DNA of 64,000 nucleotides from the NCBI RefSeq assembly GCF_000315425.1, contig NZ_JH992922.1, positions 6,376 through 70,375 of the forward strand. The letters run 5' to 3'. The position numbers and the translations under genes are program-made. The stretch comes from Massilia timonae CCUG 45783. GTDB taxonomy: Bacteria > Pseudomonadota > Gammaproteobacteria > Burkholderiales > Burkholderiaceae_D. Each line of letters opens with the position of its first letter. Position 1 is the first letter of the stretch. The notes under the pieces were generated by a model. It was not told the origin of the DNA. It was given only the letters and a program-made list of their open reading frames with translations, and made no database searches. Of the stretch, positions 59,323 to 64,000 are shown piece by piece.

Positions 59323-59856
59323 TTACTGCAGCGGCTGGCTACGGAAGTGGTCGCCTTCTTCGCTGTCATCCATCTCGTGATGATGACCGCCGGCGCCATG
59401 CACGTGGCCGTGCTGGATTTCCTCGGCGGTGGCCGCGCGCACGTCGATCACCGACAGCTCGAAGCGCAGCGCCATGCCGGCCAGCGGGTGGTTGCCGTCC
59501 AGGACCACCTTGTCTTCGGCGATCTCGGTCACGGTGAAGATCACCGGCTCGTCGTCGCCGCCTTCGGCCACGCCTTCGAACTGCATGCCGACTTCGATCG
59601 GCTCCGGCAGGCGCGCGCGGTCTTCGACCTTGACCAGCTCTGGCTCGTAGTCGCCAAACGCATCGTCCGGTTCCACCTGGATCGTCGACGAATAACCGAC
59701 TTCCTTGCCGTCGAGCTCTTCTTCGATCTTTGGCAGGGTGTTTTCGTAGCCGCCGTGCAGGTAAACCATCGGCTGCACGCCTTCTTCGATCAGGTTGTTC
59801 TGGGCATCCGACAGCTTGTAGTTAACCGTCACGACCGTGTCTTTGGCAATCTTCAT
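59323..59856 (-). CDS. slyD: FKBP-type prolyl isomerase, SlyD family
   Basis: 177-aa cytosolic peptidyl-prolyl isomerase and chaperone. Starts MKIAKDTVVTVNYKLSDAQ, with FKBP motifs YENTLPKIEEELDGKEVG and the inserted-in-flap domain (VEPDDAFGDYEPELV ... NHPLAGMALRFE). A His-rich metal-binding tail (HGHVHGAGGHHH) follows. Members bind Ni2+ and help mature [NiFe] enzymes. Divergent from roxA across about 77 bp. Confidence 0.95.
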   Translation of the reverse strand: MKIAKDTVVTVNYKLSDAQNNLIEEGVQPMVYLHGGYENTLPKIEEELDGKEVGYSSTIQVEPDDAFGDYEPELVKVEDRARLPEPIEVGMQFEGVAEGGDDEPVIFTVTEIAEDKVVLDGNHPLAGMALRFELSVIDVRAATAEEIQHGHVHGAGGHHHEMDDSEEGDHFRSQPLQ

Positions 59857-59922
59857 CGCACATCCTTTCGTTGTAAGGCTCGGATTATACCCCCGATGGG
59901 TTCCGTGACTTGTCCGGCTGGT

Positions 59923-59928
59923 TATAAT
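59923..59928 (+). promoter_or_regulatory. Candidate -10 box very close to the roxA start
   Basis: TATAAT (59923-59928) lies five bases upstream of the roxA ATG at 59934; a start of transcription 6-8 bases after it would give a leaderless or near-leaderless mRNA. The -35 region (around 59900-59905) is poor. No ribosome site is visible before the ATG. Confidence 0.4.
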
Positions 59929-59933
59929 GACGC

Positions 59934-61055
59934 ATGAAAAAATTACCGCTTCTCGGGAATATCACTCCCGCCGAGTTTCTGCGCGATTATTGGCACAAGA
60001 AACCGCTTCTGATCCGTGGCGCCATCCCCGGCTTCAAGCCCCTGCTCAAATTCGAAAAGCTGGCCGAGATGGCGCGCCAGAATCACGTCGAATCGCGCCT
60101 GGTCACCCAGAAGGACGGCAACTGGGACATGCAGCACGGTCCCCTGGCCGAGCTCCCTGCGCGCACCGAACCGAACTGGACGATGCTGGTCCAGGGCGTG
60201 AACCTCTACGACGAGCGCGCCGACGAGCTGCTGCGCCAGTTCCGCTTCGTGCCCGATGCCCGCCTGGACGACCTGATGGTCAGCTTCGCCACCGACGGCG
60301 CCGGCGTCGGTCCCCACTATGACTCGTATGACGTATTCCTTCTGCAGGCCCACGGCAAGCGCCGCTGGAAGATCGGTTCGCAGCAAGACCTGACCCTGGT
60401 CGAAGGCTTGCCGCTCAAGATCCTGGCCAATTTCAAGCCCGAAGAAGAATTCGTGCTCGAGCCGGGCGATATGCTGTACCTGCCGCCGCATTATGCCCAC
60501 GACGGCATTGCCGAAGGCGAATGCATGACGTATTCGATCGGTTTCCGCTCGCCTTCGTTCCAGGAACTGGGCGAAGCCTTCCTGCAATTCATGGCCGATT
60601 CCATCGATTTGCCGGGCCGTTATGGCGATCCGGAATTGAAACCAGCCAAGAATCCGGCCGAGATTCCGCGCGATATGCTCGACACCGTCACCGAAGAATT
60701 GAACAAGGTGCGCTGGGACCAGGAAGACGTGACCGTCTTCCTGGGCGAAACCATGTCCGAGCCGAAGCACAATGTGTTCTTCACCGGTCCGGCGAAACCG
60801 CTGACCGTGGGCCGCTTCATGGAAAGCGCCGCCAAGCGCGGCATCAAGCTGTCCAGCAAGTCCCTGATGCTGTACCGCGGCAAGCATGTCTTCATCAACG
60901 GCGAATCGTTCGCCGTCGGCCGCGCCGACAAGGTGGTGCTGGACGTGCTGGCCAACGAGCGCCGCATTGATGGCGCCGTGCTGGACAAGGCCACCGACGA
61001 CGTGCTCGAAGCCCTGTACACCTGGTATCAGGACGGCTGGGTCGAGCTGGGCTGA
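59934..61055 (+). CDS. roxA: Ribosomal protein uL16 arginine 3-hydroxylase (cupin/JmjC)
   Basis: 373-aa Fe(II)/2-oxoglutarate oxygenase of the YcfD/RoxA type that hydroxylates an arginine of ribosomal protein uL16. The iron triad can be placed at His128 and Asp130 (GVGPHYDSYD) and His189 (LPPHYAHDG). A C-terminal winged-helix domain forms the dimer. No ribosome site before the ATG; see the -10 box. Divergent from slyD and followed by a PLD-like gene. Confidence 0.93.
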   Translation: MKKLPLLGNITPAEFLRDYWHKKPLLIRGAIPGFKPLLKFEKLAEMARQNHVESRLVTQKDGNWDMQHGPLAELPARTEPNWTMLVQGVNLYDERADELLRQFRFVPDARLDDLMVSFATDGAGVGPHYDSYDVFLLQAHGKRRWKIGSQQDLTLVEGLPLKILANFKPEEEFVLEPGDMLYLPPHYAHDGIAEGECMTYSIGFRSPSFQELGEAFLQFMADSIDLPGRYGDPELKPAKNPAEIPRDMLDTVTEELNKVRWDQEDVTVFLGETMSEPKHNVFFTGPAKPLTVGRFMESAAKRGIKLSSKSLMLYRGKHVFINGESFAVGRADKVVLDVLANERRIDGAVLDKATDDVLEALYTWYQDGWVELG

Positions 61056-61063
61056 AGGACGAG

Positions 61064-61549
61064 GTGTCGGTGAGCGAACCACGCACGATTGCCTTCGACA
61101 CCCGTCTCGACTGCGAGACGCACTTTCTCGCTTGCATCGAAGCGGCACAGGCCACCCTGGTCTTTGTCGATCCGGATGCCGCGGTCTTTCCACTCGGCAG
61201 CACCAGGACCGATACCGCGCTGCGGGCCTTTCTTGCCCGCGGCGGCCGGCTGCGCCTGGCGCTGCACGATCCCTCCCACGTCGAGCTCCACTATCCGCGC
61301 TTCTTGCGCCTGCTACGCGACTACAGCCACCTGTGCGAGTGCCGGCAAACGCCACGCAGCCTGCGCCAGCTCACCGATTCCTTCTGTATCGGCGATGAGC
61401 GGCACATCGTACGCCGCTTCCACAGCGACCACATGCGTGGCGAAGCGGCCTTCGCCCATCCTGCCGCCTGCGAACTGTCTCAACACCGCTTCGAGGCGAT
61501 CTGGCAAGAGTCACATCTCGTATTGCAAACGTCCACTACTGGCTTATGA
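61064..61549 (+). CDS. Small protein of unknown function (PLD-fold-like)
   Basis: 161-aa cytosolic protein starting GTG at 61064, four bases after AAGGA. Contains LDCETHFLACIEAAQATLVFVDPDA, a strand-helix pattern as in phospholipase-D-like domains, then ARGGRLRLALHDPSHVE and IVRRFHSDHMRGE. No HKD motif, so not catalytic as a PLD. It follows roxA by 8 bp, so it is probably cotranscribed. Function unknown. Confidence 0.75.
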   Translation: MSVSEPRTIAFDTRLDCETHFLACIEAAQATLVFVDPDAAVFPLGSTRTDTALRAFLARGGRLRLALHDPSHVELHYPRFLRLLRDYSHLCECRQTPRSLRQLTDSFCIGDERHIVRRFHSDHMRGEAAFAHPAACELSQHRFEAIWQESHLVLQTSTTGL

Positions 61550-61700
61550 GCAGCCTCAATCGCTGACTGAAAAACGCCACATAGTTACATATTGCCGTGT
61601 TTCTTAGCCACGTTGCATCTTGTAACAATATGAAGCTTATTCGCCCGCAAATTTCTTTCGCTACGGCATGTGTTCGCTATTGCGAAACAGTAAAATTGTC

Positions 61701-61706
61701 TATAAT
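61701..61706 (+). promoter_or_regulatory. -10 box of the Ala-rich lipoprotein
   Basis: TATAAT about 135 bp before the ATG. TTGCGA upstream has a 15-nt spacer, shorter than ideal, so only the -10 is confident. Confidence 0.45.
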
Positions 61707-61777
61707 ATCAATCAGGAAGGTTCCGTTGCGTCTATGGCGTTAACGCTATTTGTGAAGGCACGAGAATTCCACAGAGA

Positions 61778-61797
61778 AATAATTACCGGTAATTATT
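61778..61797. repeat. 20-bp perfect palindrome in the lipoprotein leader
   Basis: aataattaccggtaattatt reads the same on both strands. It sits between the -10 box and the ATG, so it could be an operator downstream of the promoter or an mRNA hairpin. Confidence 0.6.
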
Positions 61798-61841
61798 AAT
61801 CGCAACAAGTGTTCGACTCTTGTAAATACTAAGGAAAAATC

Positions 61842-62120
61842 ATGAAAAAAACCCTGCTGATCGCCTCCCTGTTCGCTGTGACCCTGGCTGCTTGCGCTAA
61901 GAAAGAAGAAGCGCCAGTCGCACCAGCTGCTACCGAAACCCCAGCAGCTGCTGCACCAGCTGACGCAACCGCAACCCCAGCTGCTGACGCAACCGCACCA
62001 GCTGCTGCTGACGCTGCTGCCGCTGACGCTGCTGCTGCTGCAACCACCGCAACCGACGCTGCTGCTGCTGCTCAGACCTCGGCTGACCAGGCTGCTGACG
62101 CTGCTGCTACCACCAAGTAA
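61842..62120 (+). CDS. Ala-rich small lipoprotein
   Basis: 92-aa lipoprotein precursor. Signal peptide MKKTLLIASLFAVTLAAC with lipobox LAAC (Cys18). The mature part is almost entirely Ala, Asp, Thr and Pro (for instance DATATPAADATAPAAADAAA). Codon choice is dominated by GCT for alanine, unlike the GCC/GCG of the neighbours, giving GCTGCTGCT runs. AAGGAA precedes the ATG. Very highly expressed lipoproteins such as Lpp show this kind of biased codon use; a structural envelope role is inferred. Strong terminator follows. Confidence 0.8.
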   Translation: MKKTLLIASLFAVTLAACAKKEEAPVAPAATETPAAAAPADATATPAADATAPAAADAAAADAAAAATTATDAAAAAQTSADQAADAAATTK

Positions 62121-62140
62121 TTCGTTACTTCGGTAAGAAG

Positions 62141-62166
62141 AACCGGTCTGCGGACCGGTTTTTTTT
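62141..62166 (+). terminator. Terminator after the Ala-rich lipoprotein
   Basis: AACCGGTC pairs with GACCGGTT around TGCG, followed by TTTTTT. Strong. Confidence 0.92.
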
Positions 62167-62207
62167 CGCCTGTCGATATCACGACGGGGGCGATATCAGG
62201 TCGCCCC

Positions 62208-62242
62208 ATGAAAAAACCGGCCACGCAGGCCGGTTTTTTCAT
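62208..62242. terminator. Bidirectional terminator, mainly for bamC
   Basis: ATGAAAAAACCGGCC (62208-62222) pairs perfectly with GGCCGGTTTTTTCAT (62228-62242) around ACGCA. The minus strand ends in a T-rich run, terminating bamC. Confidence 0.88.
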
Positions 62243-62256
62243 GCACGAGGAGAAGG

Positions 62257-63459
62257 TTACTTCAGCTCGGTATGCAGCAGGTTCAGGATCTTGCCCGCGG
62301 TCGGCGAGGTATCCGCCTGGCCTTCGTTGTTCTGCACCGTGACCTTGCTGACGTTGGCGCCCTGCTCGGTCTTGACCAGCACGCGGTAGCGCTGGGCTTC
62401 CTTGAGCTCGTCTTCCGACTTGCCGCCCCACGAGAACAGGCGCTTGAAGAAGCCTTCCTTCTGCTCGGCCGCGTCCGGATCGACGTAGCGCACGAAGTAG
62501 ATGCCCTGCACGCGATCGCGGTCTTCGACGGTGAAGCCAACGCGGTCGAGCGCCAGGCCGACGCGGCGCCAGGCGCGGTCGAAGCCTTCGTCGACCTCGA
62601 CCGTGTCGCCCACCAGCTTGGCGTGCTGCGGCGCCACCGGTGCGTTGGCGACCGTCGCTTCGGCCGTCGCCACTTCCTTGCTGCCGGTCAGCATCGCGAC
62701 CATGCGGCCCAGGAATTGCGATTCCAGGCCCGGATCGTTCGGGCGCGAAGTCCAGGTGGTGGTTTCGTTCTGCGGGCCGGTCAGGACTTCCTCGGCGCCG
62801 CGGTGGCTGACCCAGACCTCGGTCGAGCCGTCCGGCAGGCGCTCGAGGCGGGTGCGGAACTTGTCGCGCTCGCCAGTCGAGTAGGCGCGGTCGAACACGC
62901 GGCCGATGGCGTTACGGATGAAGTCTTGCGGGATCTTCGAACGGTTCTCGACCCAGGCGGTTTCCATGGTGCCGGTCGTGGACGACTCGGTCTCGATGGC
63001 GAAGCCCTGCTCTTCCCAGAACTGGCGCAGCTGCGGCCACAGTTGTTCCGGGGTCTGCTTGACCACCAGCCAGCGCTGGTCGCCGTTGCGCTGCACGCTG
63101 ACGGCGTCGGTCGAGATCGGGCCGATCTGCTGGTTGCTCGCCACGGCGCCAGGCACGAAGCCGCCGCCCGTGCCGGCGGCAGCGGCCGCCTGGCCGGATG
63201 CGGTGGCGACGCCACGGCCGTCAGGGATGGCGTAGCGGTTGTCGCGCTGCAGCTTGGTCAGATCGGGCGGCACGTCCAGCGGCGCGGCTTTCTTGGCGCC
63301 CTTGTAGTCGACCTTGTCGCCTTCGAAGATGGTGGTGCAGGCCGCCAGGCTGAAAGCGAGCGCGGTCAGCGTCAGCACGCGCGCGGCAGCAGGAGCGGAA
63401 ACCAGGGGCGAGAAGTTGGAACGCGCGGAGTTGAATCCCGAGTACTTGCTTTTAGTCAT
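62257..63459 (-). CDS. bamC: Outer membrane protein assembly lipoprotein BamC
   Basis: 400-aa lipoprotein of the Bam complex, which inserts beta-barrel proteins. Lipobox at LAFSLAAC (Cys41), preceded by a longer than usual N-terminal region. The mature protein has an unstructured N-terminus (including DVPPDLTKLQRDNRYAIPDG), then two helix-grip domains (WVENRSKIPQDFIRNAI ... and FFKRLFSWGGK). Located next to dapA as in other beta- and gammaproteobacteria. The start has no strong ribosome site. Confidence 0.93.
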   Translation of the reverse strand: MTKSKYSGFNSARSNFSPLVSAPAAARVLTLTALAFSLAACTTIFEGDKVDYKGAKKAAPLDVPPDLTKLQRDNRYAIPDGRGVATASGQAAAAAGTGGGFVPGAVASNQQIGPISTDAVSVQRNGDQRWLVVKQTPEQLWPQLRQFWEEQGFAIETESSTTGTMETAWVENRSKIPQDFIRNAIGRVFDRAYSTGERDKFRTRLERLPDGSTEVWVSHRGAEEVLTGPQNETTTWTSRPNDPGLESQFLGRMVAMLTGSKEVATAEATVANAPVAPQHAKLVGDTVEVDEGFDRAWRRVGLALDRVGFTVEDRDRVQGIYFVRYVDPDAAEQKEGFFKRLFSWGGKSEDELKEAQRYRVLVKTEQGANVSKVTVQNNEGQADTSPTAGKILNLLHTELK

Positions 63460-63505
63460 GTCGTTCGATATCAGGTCAGGAACCCGAACCCTTGCGGGCC
63501 CGGGA

Positions 63506-64000
63506 TTAGGAATGAACGCCGGCTTCCACCAGGGCGGCGCGCACGGTCTCGTGGTACTGGGCGGACAGCGGCGCGAGCGGCAGGCGCAGGCCGGCCGGCA
63601 TCTTGCCCATGTCGGCCAGCGCCCACTTTACCGGCACCGGGTTCGGTTCGACGAACAGCTTGCCGTGCAGGCCGAGCACGCGGTTGTTGATCTCGACCGC
63701 ACGGGCGACGTCGCCGGCCATCGCCGCCACGCACAGCTCATGCATCGCGCGCGGGGCGACGTTGGCCGTCACCGAGATATTGCCGGCGCCGCCGCAGAAC
63801 ATCAGGGTCATCGCGCTCGGATCATCGCCCGAATAGACGGCGAACGATTTGTCGACCATCTTGAGCAGCTCGATGCCGCGGCCGATATTGCCGGTGGCGT
63901 CCTTGATGCCGACGATGTTCTCGATCGGCGCCAGGCGCGCGACGGTCTCGTTGGCCATGTCGGCCACGGTACGGCCCGGCACGTTGTACAGGATGATCGG
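63506..64000 (-). CDS. dapA: 4-hydroxy-tetrahydrodipicolinate synthase, C-terminal part (partial)
   Basis: Only about the last 165 residues are present; the N-terminus lies beyond the window. It reads from [11 protein letters not shown] (catalytic Tyr of the triad) through the Schiff-base lysine in [10 protein letters not shown] to [21 protein letters not shown]. DapA condenses pyruvate with aspartate semialdehyde (made by the Asd at the left end) on the way to lysine and diaminopimelate. Precedes bamC by about 46 bp on the same strand. Confidence 0.95.
   Translation of the reverse strand, partial: PIILYNVPGRTVADMANETVARLAPIENIVGIKDATGNIGRGIELLKMVDKSFAVYSGDDPSAMTLMFCGGAGNISVTANVAPRAMHELCVAAMAGDVARAVEINNRVLGLHGKLFVEPNPVPVKWALADMGKMPAGLRLPLAPLSAQYHETVRAALVEAGVHS

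Larger units (their letters stand above)
61550..61841 (+). other. AT-rich leader/promoter region of the Ala-rich lipoprotein
   Basis: 292 bp of clearly lower GC. It holds TATAAT at 61701-61706, a 20-bp palindrome at 61778-61797 and AAGGAA before the ATG; no ORF is supported. Confidence 0.6.

Noticed and set aside
61890..62110. Repetitive GCTGCT / CTGACG sequence as a possible CRISPR or tandem repeat array
   Set aside because: The repeats are codons of an Ala-rich lipoprotein with signal peptide and lipobox, bounded by ribosome site and terminator.
62175..62197. GATATC repeat pair between two terminators
   Set aside because: Six-base arms with an 11-base gap in transcription-free DNA between terminators; most likely chance.

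Overview
The window looks like chromosome from a GC-rich betaproteobacterium of the Burkholderiales, most likely the Oxalobacteraceae and Massilia-like. Pointers are the leuC–entericidin–leuD–leuB–asd–fimV order, the dapA–bamC pair, a two-synthetase cyanophycin locus with its dedicated ABC transporter, and the very GC-rich third codon positions. The taxon is an inference from gene order and protein families; no rRNA or tRNA gene is visible. Both ends cut genes: fimV on the left, dapA on the right.

Layout. 1–5.4 kb: leucine/aspartate-family biosynthesis (leuC, an entericidin-like lipoprotein, leuD, leuB, asd) on the minus strand, a terminator, then the N-terminus of fimV. 5.4–11.0 kb: a stand-alone cheZ–cheA pair (minus), then a UspA protein, an orphan NarL-type response regulator and an FNR-like regulator without the Fe-S cysteines (plus). 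11.0–19.4 kb: an exported protein, then a five-gene minus-strand DNA-repair operon: recQ-like helicase, MBL-fold exonuclease, ATP-dependent ligase, Lhr-type helicase, metallophosphoesterase. 19.4–22.2 kb: a 38-residue membrane ORF and ahpC–ahpF, with a well-matched OxyR site beside the ahpC promoter. 22.3–28.4 kb: a four-gene signalling operon (CHASE3/GAF hybrid kinase with three receivers, CheR, CheB, REC-kinase). 28.6–33.0 kb: a UvrA paralogue without the UvrB-binding domain, an MGT-like glycosyltransferase and a general-stress FMN-binding-type protein.

33.1–41.0 kb is the cyanophycin locus: a DUF1854 protein and an ABC transporter with an N-terminal zinc ribbon face two cyanophycin synthetase genes. 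The first of these is shortened and has lost its second P-loop. 41–43.6 kb: an isochorismatase-like hydrolase, a MaoC-like protein and a periplasmic thioredoxin-fold protein.

43.6–55.4 kb holds two orphan type VI secretion cargo modules separated by ordinary genes. One is hcp facing a GH24 muramidase with a candidate periplasmic immunity protein, in visibly lower-GC DNA. The other is a PAAR protein with a C-terminal extension, a Tae4-type amidase and a multi-pass membrane protein in the immunity position. Between them lie pirin, a LysR regulator, a KefB-type antiporter, an AraC regulator and a proVWX glycine-betaine transporter behind a near-consensus sigma-70 promoter. 55.6–64.0 kb: mutS, an exported protein, slyD, the uL16 hydroxylase gene roxA (possibly leaderless), a PLD-like unknown, an Ala-rich lipoprotein with unusual codon use behind a 20-bp palindrome, bamC and partial dapA.

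Most promising for new biology: the two T6SS modules with unfamiliar immunity candidates, and the cyanophycin-associated transporter/DUF1854 pair with the degenerate second synthetase.
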